From assembly GCF_008806975.1 (NCBI RefSeq), contig NZ_CP031728.1, positions 3,989,501 through 4,053,500 on the forward strand: a stretch of DNA of 64,000 nt. The letters are read 5' to 3'. The notes under the pieces are model-generated. The model saw only the letters and a program-made list of their open reading frames with translations. It had not been told where the DNA came from and did no database searches. Source of the stretch: Cellvibrio sp. KY-GH-1 (GTDB taxonomy: Bacteria; Pseudomonadota; Gammaproteobacteria; Pseudomonadales; Cellvibrionaceae). This document shows positions 1 through 11,000 of this stretch, one piece after another (position 1 is the first letter of the stretch; each line of letters starts with the position of its first letter). Made by a program: the position numbers and the translations under genes.

Positions 1-687
1 CCCCTAGCCATTTTCTATGGCGATGTTGGAACTGGCAAAACCGCAACTGCCGAGGCAATCGCGAACCGCTTGGCGCGTGATGCAAAAATCGAAGATGCTA
101 TTCTGTTCAAACTGAGTAATAAAGTCCGTGGAACAGGTAAGGTCGGTGAAATGGGGACTCTGATTACCCAAGCCTTCGAAGACATTACCAGATCCATCGG
201 TCCAGGCAAGGGTCGTGGTTTCTTGATCATTGATGAGGGTGACTCTCTGGGAGCGTCGCGCAGTCAGGACCATAGTCATCACGAAGATAAAGTAGGCGTG
301 AACACGTTGATTCAATCTATCGACAATATACGCAAGCATGGCGGCCGTATTTTTGCGATCCTTTGTACAAACCGTCTAGCTGCTCTGGACGCCGCAATCA
401 TTCGCCGCGCGTCGATTGTTGAGGAGTTTGTACGACCAACGGACGAAGAACGGAAGGAGCTTTTCACAAAGGATTTGGGTGATATGGGATTCTCGGCGAC
501 TGAAATCAATAGACTGATTCAGTCGACGGCAGCAACAGAAACTAAACCGGCTTGGACATACTCTGATATTCGGACGCGCTTGTACCCGGCCGCTGTGTCT
601 TTGGCGTTTCCTGATTCGCCGCTGACGATTGAGCACTTCCACCAAGCTCTTGCGGAACTGGAGCCATCACCTGTGATGGCAGGATGA
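1..687 (+). CDS. AAA+ family ATPase, C-terminal part (5' end outside window)
   Basis: The reading frame is open from base 1 and ends at TGA 685-687, so the gene starts upstream of the window. Visible AAA+ motifs in order are a Walker A (GDVGTGKT, codons 7-14), a Walker B-like strand ending in IDEGD near base 235, a sensor-1 region (LCTN, near base 365) and an Arg pair (RRAS, near base 403) in the arginine-finger position. The C-terminal third is a helical lid-like region. AAA+ proteins use ATP to remodel protein or nucleic-acid partners. The partner here is unknown. The gene is followed 27 bp later by an exonuclease on the same strand, which suggests an operon. Its neighbourhood (TIR effector, OLD nuclease) suggests defence, but that is inference. 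It is not obviously the eCIS ATPase, which would lie near the other end of the window. Confidence 0.8.
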   Translation, partial: PLAIFYGDVGTGKTATAEAIANRLARDAKIEDAILFKLSNKVRGTGKVGEMGTLITQAFEDITRSIGPGKGRGFLIIDEGDSLGASRSQDHSHHEDKVGVNTLIQSIDNIRKHGGRIFAILCTNRLAALDAAIIRRASIVEEFVRPTDEERKELFTKDLGDMGFSATEINRLIQSTAATETKPAWTYSDIRTRLYPAAVSLAFPDSPLTIEHFHQALAELEPSPVMAG

Positions 688-714
688 TTCAACCGCGATA
701 ACCGGAGTAAGCTA

Positions 715-1281
715 ATGAAAAAACGTGAAGTTTTTATCTCGGTCGATATCGAAACTGCCGGGCCCATTGTCGGTGAACACAGCATGCTAACGGTGGGTGC
801 GTGTTTGGCGTATCAACCAGAGATATCCTTCTCGGTAATGTTAAAGCCGATTAGCGAGAAATCGGTCGCTGAAGCTCTGGCGGTTACAGGGCTGACATTG
901 GCAAAAGCTGAGAAAGACGGTCTTACACCAAGTGAGGCAATGTCACAATTTGCTACCTGGGTCGCCGAGAACGTATCCCAAGATAGTACGCCGGTATTTG
1001 TGGGATTGAATGCTTCGTTTGATTGGGGATTCGTGAACCACTATTTCCTGAAATACTTTGGCGACAATCCGTTTGGCTTTACAGCACTGGATATTAAGGC
1101 TCTTTTCATGGGTGCAACGGGATGCACCTGGTATGACACTAAGTCAAGCGCCATTGATAAGGTAGTGAATCCAAGTCAGAAGGGAAATCACGACGCTCTT
1201 GACGATGCAAGGTACCAGGCAGAATTGTTTAGGCTGGTCTACGCATTGAGTCAAAAGAACAAATCTGAGATTTCAGCCTGA
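715..1281 (+). CDS. DEDDh-family 3'-5' exonuclease-like protein
   Basis: A 188-residue protein with the exonuclease fold signature of the DnaQ/RNase T type: Exo I DIET at residues 11-14, Exo II in NASFDWGF around residue 102, and Exo III in HDALDDARY near residue 162. These supply the four acidic metal ligands and the His expected of DEDDh enzymes, so it should hydrolyse DNA or RNA from 3' ends. Start ATG 715 is preceded by a good ribosome binding site (CCGGAG, 7-8 bases upstream). It follows the AAA+ gene by 27 bp and is probably cotranscribed with it. It lacks any polymerase or helicase fusion and has family-typical length. The nucleic-acid substrate cannot be told from sequence. A role with the AAA+ protein in defence is only inferred from context. 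Confidence 0.85.
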   Translation: MKKREVFISVDIETAGPIVGEHSMLTVGACLAYQPEISFSVMLKPISEKSVAEALAVTGLTLAKAEKDGLTPSEAMSQFATWVAENVSQDSTPVFVGLNASFDWGFVNHYFLKYFGDNPFGFTALDIKALFMGATGCTWYDTKSSAIDKVVNPSQKGNHDALDDARYQAELFRLVYALSQKNKSEISA

Positions 1282-1326
1282 CAGAAGATAATTTTTGTTA
1301 CGCGCTCCATTTTTGGCTGGCAATAG

Positions 1327-2217
1327 CTACTGCATTACTAAATTCCAATCAATGTGGTGGCCGGCAGCTTTCAGTTCGCGAGCCAACGCTTGCCTCCAGC
1401 CTCCGCTACTATCCATCGGCTCCCACACAACACCAGCAAAATCGCTCGGTATTTCAAGTTCGCCGCGTTTTAGTGCGCAGACATGATCACGACCAAGTCG
1501 CCCTATAAAGTAACCGAGTTCAAGCAAAACATTTTGTCGGGCGCGCGGTTCGGTGCTCCCACCTTTTGCGCAGCCTTCATCATCAGGGGTTAATAATACA
1601 ACTGCGAAGCCAACATCTCCGTGTGCCTCGACCTTTTCGATGACAGTGCGCCCTCGGTTTGCTTGTTCGTGCAAAATAATCGGCTCAAATCCAATTCTTT
1701 CTAAAAATCTTGCAACCGACTCTCGGGCACCTTCATCATGGCCATGGACGATAAATATTTTTTTAGAGGTTGTTGGTCTCACAAGTCTAATATCTCCTTT
1801 AGATTGGACGTAGTTCTTATAATCTCTTACGAATGGAATTATTAGCTGACCAGTTAAAGAATGGATACCAGAAATTATTTTATTCCCGGAATAAAAATAC
1901 TCATGTGCAAATGACGTTGCGTAACCAGGATCTTCGGCCAGCTTTTGCAACAATAAGATAGTTAATCCTAGGCATTGACTTGAATTATCTGGCCATTCAA
2001 GTTTGGAACTGCCTACCATACTGCCACCTGTAGCTTCACTCGCTATCAAAAAAGCCTCAAGATCTACATTAGAGGTGAGTTCTTGATTAAAGCTAGATAA
2101 CTCTTCGTGGTTCAATAATTGAGCTATTTTTCTTAGTGGGCGCTCATAGGTCTGCAATTGTGAAGCTTGCAGATCCAGGACGGCATGGTTTAATTCAGAA
2201 AATATATCCAACGGCAT
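1327..2217 (-). CDS. TIR-like nucleotide-binding effector (PF10137-type TIR domain)
   Basis: A 296-residue protein. The C-terminal half (from about residue 151) has the TIR-like fold of the bacterial predicted nucleotide-binding family: strand IFIVHGHDE, helix GARESVARFLER, strand PIILHEQ, and the motif LLELGYFIGRLG containing the Glu (about residue 233) expected to act in NAD+ cleavage. The N-terminal 150 residues are helical and not recognised; they probably sense or oligomerise. TIR domains of this family act as abortive-infection effectors, for example in CBASS and Pycsar systems; that is family knowledge. The ATG at 2217 overlaps the TGA of the upstream small gene by one base (TGATG), which indicates translational coupling. 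A TTG at 2220 is an alternative start. No cyclase gene is next to it, so classification as CBASS or Pycsar is not supported. Confidence 0.8.
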   Translation of the reverse strand: MPLDIFSELNHAVLDLQASQLQTYERPLRKIAQLLNHEELSSFNQELTSNVDLEAFLIASEATGGSMVGSSKLEWPDNSSQCLGLTILLLQKLAEDPGYATSFAHEYFYSGNKIISGIHSLTGQLIIPFVRDYKNYVQSKGDIRLVRPTTSKKIFIVHGHDEGARESVARFLERIGFEPIILHEQANRGRTVIEKVEAHGDVGFAVVLLTPDDEGCAKGGSTEPRARQNVLLELGYFIGRLGRDHVCALKRGELEIPSDFAGVVWEPMDSSGGWRQALARELKAAGHHIDWNLVMQ

Positions 2218-2498
2218 CAATCGTTACCTTTTAATCTGGCTTCAGCAGCCTTTTGAATGATGTTTTCGCGATAATTTTCCTTCATCTCCTCTGCAAGAGG
2301 GCCTATGATCGGATTTGATGAGTAACCGCCAACCTTCTCATCAATAATATGTGATATTTGCTGTATTGCAGCTTCAATGCTGCTTGGGTCGTGAGGATCA
2401 AATCGAACCGTTCCTAGCTCGCCGTCAAGTGCCTCTAGCGCCCTACTAGCTTCCTTGAGTTGGCGCTGAAGCGAATCCAAACCGTTGATCTTAACCAT
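2217..2498 (-). CDS. Small protein coupled to the TIR effector
   Basis: A 93-residue soluble, highly charged and probably helical protein (MVKINGLDSLQRQL... at the N-terminus). Start ATG at 2498 is chosen over an upstream in-frame codon at 2546 because AGAGAGGA lies about 5 bases before it and the extra residues have no support. The stop TGA overlaps the start of the TIR gene (TGATG), so the two are one translational unit. No domain is recognised with certainty. As a small partner always upstream of its effector it could be a sensor, a regulator or an antitoxin-like inhibitor of the TIR protein; this is inference from gene order alone. Confidence 0.7.
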   Translation of the reverse strand: MVKINGLDSLQRQLKEASRALEALDGELGTVRFDPHDPSSIEAAIQQISHIIDEKVGGYSSNPIIGPLAEEMKENYRENIIQKAAEARLKGND

Positions 2499-2686
2499 AG
2501 TGTCCTCTCTCAATGCTTTGAGCCTGAATGATAGGTCAAATTTCAATTTAATAGCATCAATTTAACAACTTGCAAAATATGAAAAGCCCTGACAAATCAG
2601 AGCCTCTAGAGCTAAGTATTCTTTACATTCATTAGCTGTGATTCGAATCGCTCGGAAGAACGCTTAGTGGAAGTTCTCTGGCCTAC

Positions 2687-4522
2687 TTATACGTTCAGCA
2701 TTCCACCAATGCGACGAAACCACCCCTCGACTTCGCCGTTAGGGTCGCGCTCGCGAATTAATGCTGCTGTCATTTTTGGAAAAGCTTGCTCAGCAAGTTT
2801 AGCTTTTGCCCTATTCTCCCCTAATGGGGCACCATGACCCCGTGCTTGAGAGAAGGCTTCTCCAAACAACTTTGGAACGGATTTACCATCAGCACCTGGT
2901 TGGTCTTCAATTGGAATGGTCACGCCAAACGCCGCCTGGATTGCTGAAGGATGGAGGTAGTTTTCGATCTCATGTTTAGTCGTTAACGCCCCCCACGAAC
3001 CTTTACCATCTGCCCGTTGGTTAATGGCATCAATGGCTGCGCCATAAGTATTTACGTCACTGTCATAAATATGGACTTCCGGGCACCCCAATCCCTTGAG
3101 GTAGTGTTCGGACACCCAGTGTTTCAATGTCCCGCCACCCAATACGACGAACGCAATCCGTTCATCTGTATCTAGATTGGGAATGGTAGGATCTTCTTGA
3201 TGCAAGGCACGACTGAGATATCGAAATGCGGGGACATCCGTTGGACCCTCGACGCAAATCAATACTTTGACCCGGCTATCTGGGGTTAACCCCAGGGTAT
3301 CCGCCACAGCGCCAAACACGTCTACTCCTGCATCAACCACTGGATTATCTGCCGCATCCCGGGTGACAAACCGGATCCCATCCAAGGGAAGGTCGGCGGC
3401 AAAACCAGGGCTATGAGTAGTGAGGATCACTTGGCATCCAGGCTCAGAAACCAAGGTTTTGAAGGAATTGATAAGGATGCGCTGGTTATTGGGATGCTGT
3501 GCGGTCTCCGGTTCCTCGATAGCGTAGATAATGCTGCGTTTAGCGCTGGTTGCAAGCCTACGTTCCGCTTCGGCTTTGAAAAAGCTCACTAGGATCATGC
3601 GGCGGATGCCGCTGCCACGCTTATTTAGCGGAATGCCCTGATCAGTTTCCATGCTAATCGAAAATAACCCATTCCACTTTGCGGCTGTGGGTGGAGTGAA
3701 CTGAGGTGTGAGATCGTTGGCGAGATTGGGGTCGATTGTCTTTAATGCTTCGTGAGTGCGCTGTACGATCTCTTCGGCTTTTTCTTGGACACGTTGTTGG
3801 ATGCGAGTAATCTCAGGTTGCACTTCCGCAATTGCAGCAGCGATAGCAGCTTTCAGGGGATCCTGAACCTCTCCATCCGAATCACGACTATTACGGTCGC
3901 TCTGGAATAAGGCGAACATGGGCAAGTGAGTTTCCAATTGTTCCCAAATGCGCTTGCAATCTTCTTTTGGTTTTGAGACTGGAATTTCTACGTTTGCCAG
4001 CTGCAAATTAGTGGTGGATTGCCAAATCGCTGCTCGCATTCCGGGGTTTCCCTTTAGGGCGACATTAAGCCCTCGAGCCTTTACAAGTTGCTGTAGCTCC
4101 TTTTCCTTTAATTCAAGCAAATTACCCACTTCCGGCGCTGTGGGGTGATTAGCCAAAATGAACACTTCCACAGTTGGCGTTTTTTTGCTGCAATCAAAGA
4201 CCTTTTTGATTTTTAGGGTGTGGTCTGTAGTGAGGAGATACTCTCCAGACAAGCTGGTTTCTGCTCCAGCATCCACACTCAGGGACGGTGGAAGATCGGT
4301 AAACTCGCAGGTAATGGAGATATTGGTATCAGCGCCACGGATATGGACATCCTGGGGTTCAATCTTTACGGTAGCGTTGTTAAAAAAGATTTCAAGGGCT
4401 TCGAGGATAGTGGATTTACCAATATCATTTTTCCCGATGAAGGTCGTTAGATTGTCAAATCGGGTGGTAATCGGATCTTTATAGCAGCGAAAATTCTGAA
4501 GGGTTATGGCGACAAGCTTCAT
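2687..4522 (-). CDS. OLD-family ATP-dependent endonuclease (ATPase plus Toprim)
   Basis: A 611-residue protein with the two-part architecture of OLD nucleases. The N-terminal ABC-type ATPase has Walker A (GKNDIGKS, about residues 30-37), a signature-like region (KRGSGIRRM) and a conserved His after the Walker B (IEEPETAQHP, LTTHSPGF). The C-terminal Toprim has EGPTD (about residue 428), DSDVN and a conserved EIENYLH motif. Proteins of this family nick or cleave DNA and include the P2 Old phage-exclusion protein and GajA of Gabija. No UvrD-like helicase gene is adjacent, so this looks like a class 1 stand-alone OLD rather than Gabija. Start ATG 4522 has AAGGA six bases upstream. It reads in the same direction as the TIR pair but is separated by 188 bp. 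Confidence 0.88.
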   Translation of the reverse strand: MKLVAITLQNFRCYKDPITTRFDNLTTFIGKNDIGKSTILEALEIFFNNATVKIEPQDVHIRGADTNISITCEFTDLPPSLSVDAGAETSLSGEYLLTTDHTLKIKKVFDCSKKTPTVEVFILANHPTAPEVGNLLELKEKELQQLVKARGLNVALKGNPGMRAAIWQSTTNLQLANVEIPVSKPKEDCKRIWEQLETHLPMFALFQSDRNSRDSDGEVQDPLKAAIAAAIAEVQPEITRIQQRVQEKAEEIVQRTHEALKTIDPNLANDLTPQFTPPTAAKWNGLFSISMETDQGIPLNKRGSGIRRMILVSFFKAEAERRLATSAKRSIIYAIEEPETAQHPNNQRILINSFKTLVSEPGCQVILTTHSPGFAADLPLDGIRFVTRDAADNPVVDAGVDVFGAVADTLGLTPDSRVKVLICVEGPTDVPAFRYLSRALHQEDPTIPNLDTDERIAFVVLGGGTLKHWVSEHYLKGLGCPEVHIYDSDVNTYGAAIDAINQRADGKGSWGALTTKHEIENYLHPSAIQAAFGVTIPIEDQPGADGKSVPKLFGEAFSQARGHGAPLGENRAKAKLAEQAFPKMTAALIRERDPNGEVEGWFRRIGGMLNV

Positions 4523-4601
4523 ACAAATCCTTGGGTTATCGATAAAATTCCGTATTGATGTCTATTGGCGCATCATATGGCTACAGTTAAGTGCCTAAAT
4601 A

Positions 4602-4655
4602 GCCAAGAGTCAATGACACTGCATTACGCAAATTTGCCTTCAATCGCGTAAACCA
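4602..4655. repeat. 54-bp direct repeat, left copy
   Basis: This 54-bp stretch recurs in the same orientation at 18285-18338 with 52/54 identical bases (differences A/G at the fifth base and C/A near the end). A shorter match (TGGATA) extends to base 4666. The two copies bracket the whole toxin-type block between 4.66 and 18.28 kb. It could be a recombination boundary, a duplicated target site of an island, or a duplicated gene tail. No integrase is in the window. Confidence 0.85.
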
Positions 4656-4809
4656 GAAGATGGATAAGGGATACAACGGTGACGGTTACGTTTATACAGA
4701 GATTGCCGTTTTTGTCGTTGAACCCTACGGGACGCTATGCAAATCAGAAAGATGCGATTTTCTGACCAATATGAGGGAATTCGAGACTTTTTATGGAAAT
4801 AAGCCTTAA
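4603..4809 (+). pseudogene. Gene-tail remnant downstream of the OLD gene
   Basis: An open frame of 68 codons follows TAG 4600-4602 and stops at TAA 4807-4809. It includes the left 54-bp repeat, read as VNDTALRKFAFN, and continues as protein-like sequence (GYNGDGYVYTEIAVFVV, then NMREFETFYG). The first ATG is at 4660 but has no convincing ribosome binding site. A related, shorter and more damaged frame surrounds the right repeat at 18262-18417, sharing VNQ, VFV and LTN landmarks. The likely reading is that both are tails of copies of one lost gene. The product is not recognised. Confidence 0.45.
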
Positions 4810-5063
4810 CTGGGCACTTTCATTTCCAACTGGATGTGCTCGCTAAAGTCTCTTGGCCTCTTTATCCATAGCAAATATGGCACTACCAGCAGCGTATCTT
4901 CAGGTAGTGAAGAACCCAAATATCAGGCATATGGATAATTAGTTCACATAAATGAGCGCATTGTCGCTTAAAGCTGTTTAAAGTGTGTTCTGTCTTTGAT
5001 ATTTTGCCGCCACTTTTTCTACGTCCAAAATTTAGACTCCAGATTATTCGAAAGGGATACAAC

Positions 5064-8000
5064 ATGGGATCGTTATTCGGCTTGCGCAAGCTCACTGGGC
5101 TTGTCGTTTTCGCTTGTGCATTTCTTTTTACTGTTCAAGCCCATGCATCGGCCTACCATGATTGGCTGGTTTCCCAGCAAGGCGAAGATGGTTCAATCCT
5201 AACTGAATCCAGTCTATCTATCCCCATACAAAGTACACATGAAACGTTAAAGGCGTTATCGTTTGATCAAATCAGCAAGCCAACTCAAGTTGCTTTAGCA
5301 CAAAATTTTCTCGCTTCTTCCGACCTTACAAATACCGAGATATTAGTCCGTGTCATTAGCGCACAATCGTTAGTGGGAAGCGTTGACGGCGCATTAATAT
5401 CTGAGTTGTCGATTCGACAAAATAATGATGGTGGTTTTGGTAGCTATAAAAACTACGAAAGCGATCCGTTGAGCACTGCGTATGCGCTACAAGCGCTCGC
5501 TACTAGCCATACTACATCGGCTCAGATTGCAAAAACGGTTGGTTATTTACTCTCTAAACGCCAGTCCGATGGTGGATGGAAATTGGATGGCACTTCCAGC
5601 ATAGCATTGACTTCTGAAGTAATTCTTGCGCTCGCTAACCAAACCAAATTCTCTGGTGTGTCTGCCGCATTAGCGGGGGCACGCGCTTATCTCATTAATA
5701 AGAAGAAAAACGATAATACCTGGGGTCAAACATTTGAATCGGCATTAGCCTTATCCGCCCTTGCAACAGGAGCTAATACATCAGCGGAATTATCGGCAAG
5801 TGTTGAGGCAATTTCGAATCGCGCTAGTGCTAATAATTGGCATAGTGATGTCTACACCACTGCGTTGGTATTGCAGGCGATTAAACGTGTTAATTCAATC
5901 GGCAATACAACATCAGGCAAAGGATCAATAAAAGGGCAAGTATTAGTTGTTGGATCTACTCAGCCTGTAATAGGTGCAACGGTTTCTGTTGCCAATACCA
6001 ATTTGCAAGTGACTACCGATACCCAAGGCCAATTTAATTTGGTTAATGTGCCGGAAGGAAGCCAAACATTATCGATTAGCAAAACCGGTTTCTCCTCAAC
6101 CAGTGCAGTGGCCGTTGTTAAAAATGCAGTGGTGACGGATGTAGGTCAGCTTGTTCTTGGCCAAACATCATCAGGTAGTATTGTTGCTGGTAAGGTTTTC
6201 AACAGTGGGTCTTTGGTTGCAATCTCCGGCGCAAGTATTGAGTTGAAAGGAGCCAAGCAAGTAACGGTTACCTCAAGCTCCAGTGGTGTATTTGAAATTG
6301 CCGGATTGCCTAACGGAAATTACAACTTTGTTATCGATGCGACTGGCTACCACAAAATATCAGGCAGCTTTTCATTAACGTCTGGCACAAATGTGCAAAT
6401 CAATCAGGGCTTGGTAAGTGTTGATACTCCGTTAGTCAGTGATCCTGCCGCGTTGTTTGGAAAGGTTGTGGATGGTTCAACGGGTTTGCCAGTTGCCAAT
6501 GCACAACTTGTGATTAATGGTTCCAGCATCACAACAAATAATTCCGGTGAGTTTACTTCTCAGCCCTTAAATCGTGGTGCCCATGTTATTCAGGTTAGTG
6601 CTGCGGATTACATCAGTGCAAGTTACAACATTAATTTTCCGGCGGGTGCAGCAGGTAATCTGGGAAGCCTGGCAATTTATAAAGCAACTGCCACTGAACT
6701 GCCAACAAAGGTAGAGTTGTTAGCAACAACGATTAATAGCGTCAGCGGTGTTCCAATTTCTGGTGCAACTATTACAGTGCTGGGTGAAGGCGTCACCGTA
6801 ACAACGGGTGCTGCTGGTAGTGCAAGCCTGACGGGTATTGATAGCTTGTCATTCACTCTCGAGATTGCCGCAACGGGTTATGTTACCCAACAAGTCGTTG
6901 TAACAGCCTCTTCATTTGGTGCCGTTGCCGGTACATTCAAATTAGTTCCTACCACTCCGGAAGAAAGTGCCTGGTCGCTGTCAGGCATCGTGCGCGATGA
7001 AATTTCAAAAGCACCCATCCCTGGAGCTTCTCTAAGTATTAATGCGGGAGCCTTTTCTGCAATCACTGATGCTGATGGTCGTTATCAGTTTACAAACTTG
7101 TCAAATGCAAGCATGACTCTGGATATTTCGGCGGACAATTACTTACCGTCAAAACAAGCAATTACGTTGGGTGCTGTGAAAGGTGCCTATGTTGTTGATC
7201 TGAATTTGTCGGCACTTGATATCAATTCCAATCTCAGCGTTATCTCAGTATCTGCCCCGTCATCTGTACAACCGGATTCAACCGTGACATTGAGTGTTGA
7301 AGTAGAAAATACGGGTTCTGTATCTGAAAGTGCACTCGTATTGGTGAAGCTGGTTAATCAAAGCGGTGAAGAGGTTGACTCTCTAATGCCGTATTTTCCA
7401 GGCACTACCACGCTAACGCCCCATATTGATTTCGGACCTGGCGAACGAATTACGTTGGAAGTTCCGTGGCAAGTCAAACAAACCGCCGCTGGTGATTACA
7501 CAGTGCGCGCCGAAATTATTGAAGCTGGAACCATGACCAGAGATTTGCCGCGCGGCAAGGTGCTGGCGGTTTCATTTGACGAAACTACAGTTGAGGGTGT
7601 TGCAGTATTTGGTGGTGCACTTGATATAAATCCTCCTCTCACCCAGGCCGGTGCATCTACACCCATCAAGTTGGACGCGTTGTTACGCAATAATGGCAAT
7701 CAGCGTCTCGATGCTGGCCAATATGAATTAAAAATCACACAAAAAGAAAATGGCAGCCTTTTGCATAGCGCAATCACGAATGCAAATGCGCTTGAGCAAA
7801 ATGAAGTTGCAAGCTTGAGCTTTGGCAGTTGGACTCCGGCCGTGACGCAGCTTGGCGAAATGAATGTCGCTATTACGCGTATTGATGCAACAGCGGGAAA
7901 AATTTCTGGATCTATTTATGTTGGTGATGTAGCAAAAGCAGAATTTTCTATCGATAGATCTGTTCTTCCTGAAGGCGATTCGGCAATCAAAGGAAAAATT

Positions 8001-11000
8001 CGATTAACAGGTGTTGACACCAAATTGGGTTCGAGCGTTGACCCGTTATTTGTATTGGTGAAAAACGCTGTTGAAAAAGGTGCTGGGTTTACTGGTCCAG
8101 GCGCAATCAGTTGGGATAAGACAAATCGTTGTCTGGGCTGCCATATTCAAGCCCAGAGTTTGGCGAGTTTGGGGTCTGCTCTAAACAAAGCGACGGTTGA
8201 TCCAATTGCAGCAAAATATTTGCTCAATACTCTAACCACAGGTCAAAAGTCCAACGGAAGTCTTGAAACTGACCATCCTGAATACACGAAAACTTCAACA
8301 CTGTTTGGCGCTTGGGCATTGTCCGCGTGGCCTGAACAGCAACAAGTATATCGCACACAGATTAAGGCACTTGAGCAACTATGGAATACTCGCTCAACCG
8401 GTACGGGTACAGTTTATTGGGCTCAAGACCATAATACGGGTTGGTTGAATAATAATTTAACAGCAACATCGATTGCGGCGTTAATTGCTGCTAGAGCGCT
8501 TGATTCAGAAAAAGAAATATCAAACTTCCCATCGGATTATGCATGGGGATCATCAATTCCGTTTGTTACTGGTGCAGCTGGAGATCATGTTTTTAAATCC
8601 ACCGGCCATGCACTATTTTTGGCTAAATCAGGTGGGCGTCTTGAGCGAGTGGATTTGGCTGCGTCAGCCACTCAAATAGTTTTCACGTCTGTATCTGGAG
8701 TGAGTGGTCGAATAAACGGGCTTGATGTTGATCCTGATGGTGGTTTCTGGATGACTACGGAACAAGGCCGGTTATTGAAAACAACACCAACAGGTGTAGT
8801 GGTTAAAAACTTTGGAGTTTGCTCATCGAGAACGGGCGGTGCATTGCTAGATGCATTGGCTCTACATATCTATGTTGTTTGCCATGATGAAAACACTCTT
8901 AAGCGAGTTGATACTACAACAGGGATAATCGAAATAGTTGCAAGTGGCAGTTTGTTTAACAGACCCTATGGTTTAGCTTGGTCTAAAGATGAGGTCTTGT
9001 TGGTTGCTAACTATGCATCCGCAAATATTCTAAAATTTGATACCAAAACGTCAGAACTTTCTGTTTTTGCGGAGGGATTAAAGGGATATCCAATTCACAT
9101 CGCTGTAGATACTGATGACGCTTTGTTTGTTACTGCAAATGCGATGGGAGGTTCTGTTGCTGGTGTTCATAAGGTTAGACCTGATGGTACAGCGGAACGC
9201 ATTCTTTGGGGTAATACGCCTTTCGGTGTGATAAATCACGCAGATAAGATTTACATCGGTAGTGGGCCTGGGAATAAGTTGTTTGCTCTGGAACAGTTGC
9301 CATTAAACAGAAGTATTCTCCAGAATTACCAAACAGCAATGCCGTCGATAGCACAGTATCTATTGAACAATTTCAATATCGCGACTACTGATAATAATTT
9401 ACAAGCAACAGCATTGATAGGATTTGCCGAAGCTAAGAAGTATTTATCGGAAGGTGCATTGCGAGATCAGTTGGATACAAAAATAATCGCGATTGCTGAT
9501 CTATTAAAATCGCGTCAAGCACCTAATGGAGGTTGGGGAAAAACTGGTGTCGCTACAGATGCTAATCGTGATCCTTTGATGACCGCATTAGTAGGTATCG
9601 CTCTTGAGTACACATCTCCCTCTTCTCAAGATCCAATGGTTAGAAGTGCTATTACCTATTTGCTTAACACGCAAAAAGCAAATGGATCATGGCACAGCAA
9701 TACTGGCCTGTTTACAACGGATTTAGGCACAACCAGCTTGGTTATGGTTTACATGCCTAAAGCGCTCGATCGTATCGGTGGCCTGGACGTGAAACTCACT
9801 CTGGATCAACCAGCCAATGTGCTTTTGTCCAATCCATCAATTGCGCCTGATGTAACTAATGCATCAGCAACTGGTGGTACTCAATACGTCTGGGATTTAA
9901 AAGGTGTAACGGGTAATGGGCGTGATTTGGTCTTTGATTTGGCGGTGAAAGATCTTGGATTAAAAGAGGTTCGTCCGGTGGGCAGTGCAGCGCAATTTGC
10001 GTTTGCCAATTCATTTACCGATGAAACCATTACCAAAGCTATTGAGATCCCATCGGTAACGGCTGCAACAGAACAAACTCTGGATCTGCAAACGGATAAA
10101 TCGGTATACGCTGCCAATGAGGCGGTGCAGATTTCCAATCTGGTTAAAAATCTGGGACCAGCGTTCAACGGCGGTAAAGTGAAGCTTGCTATTCATGCGG
10201 CGGATAACCATGGGCTGATTAGTGAATTGTCTCCATTAACCGTAAATGCGTTGGCGATGCAAGAAAGCCAATTAATTACTACCCAATGGAATACCGGCAC
10301 TACTTCAGCGGGTGCTTATAAAATCCATGCGCAACTGATTGATTCCCGTGATCGAGTTGTAGCGGAAGACTCCGCTGTAATCACGATTACCGCTACACCT
10401 ACTGATGGCACCAGTTTGGTTGGTGCAACACTTTCTACCGATAAACAACAATACCGCTTAATGGAAACGGTGAAGCTGGATACCACAGCGCTTAACCTTG
10501 CACAGAATGCCATTCAGTCTGCCTCACTCGGTAAACTGCGTGTTGTAAATGCTCAGGCACAGGTAGTTTTTGAACGCGATGTTGCTGTTCCGCAATTGGC
10601 AATCAATGGTCAATTTGCATTGCAGTCTGCTTTCGCATTACTCAATGTTGATGCAGGTAATTATCAAGCATCCTGGCAAATCTATAACGCAGCAGGAACA
10701 ACCTTGCTTGCTTCTGCCAATGCAGCTTTCGCTGTAGTGGAAGATCCCCTTCAAGCCTTATTGGGAACTGTCACTGTTCAACATCCCGAAGTGGATCGTG
10801 GTGCGATGCAGCAGTGTGATTTCGCAATAACCAATCGCGGTAACAAAACGCTGGATGCAATTGCGTTAAAAAAATCTGTTGTAGCCGTCGACGTTGAGTT
10901 AGTGAAGGACGAAAACCTTAGCCAGCTTTCACTCATTGCATCCGGTTCTGAATCCTATCAGCAAGTGTTTGGTACCACGTCGTTTGAAAAAGGTGATTAT

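Noticed and set aside
1..687. eCIS AAA+ ATPase (Afp15)
   Set aside because: It is 42 kb away from the eCIS block, with unrelated genes between, and next to an exonuclease.
1327..2498. Thoeris or CBASS system
   Set aside because: No ThsA (SIR2) gene and no cyclase or CD-NTase gene is next to the TIR protein within the window.
2687..4522. Gabija (GajA)
   Set aside because: The adjacent genes do not include a UvrD-like GajB; a stand-alone OLD nuclease is the simpler call.
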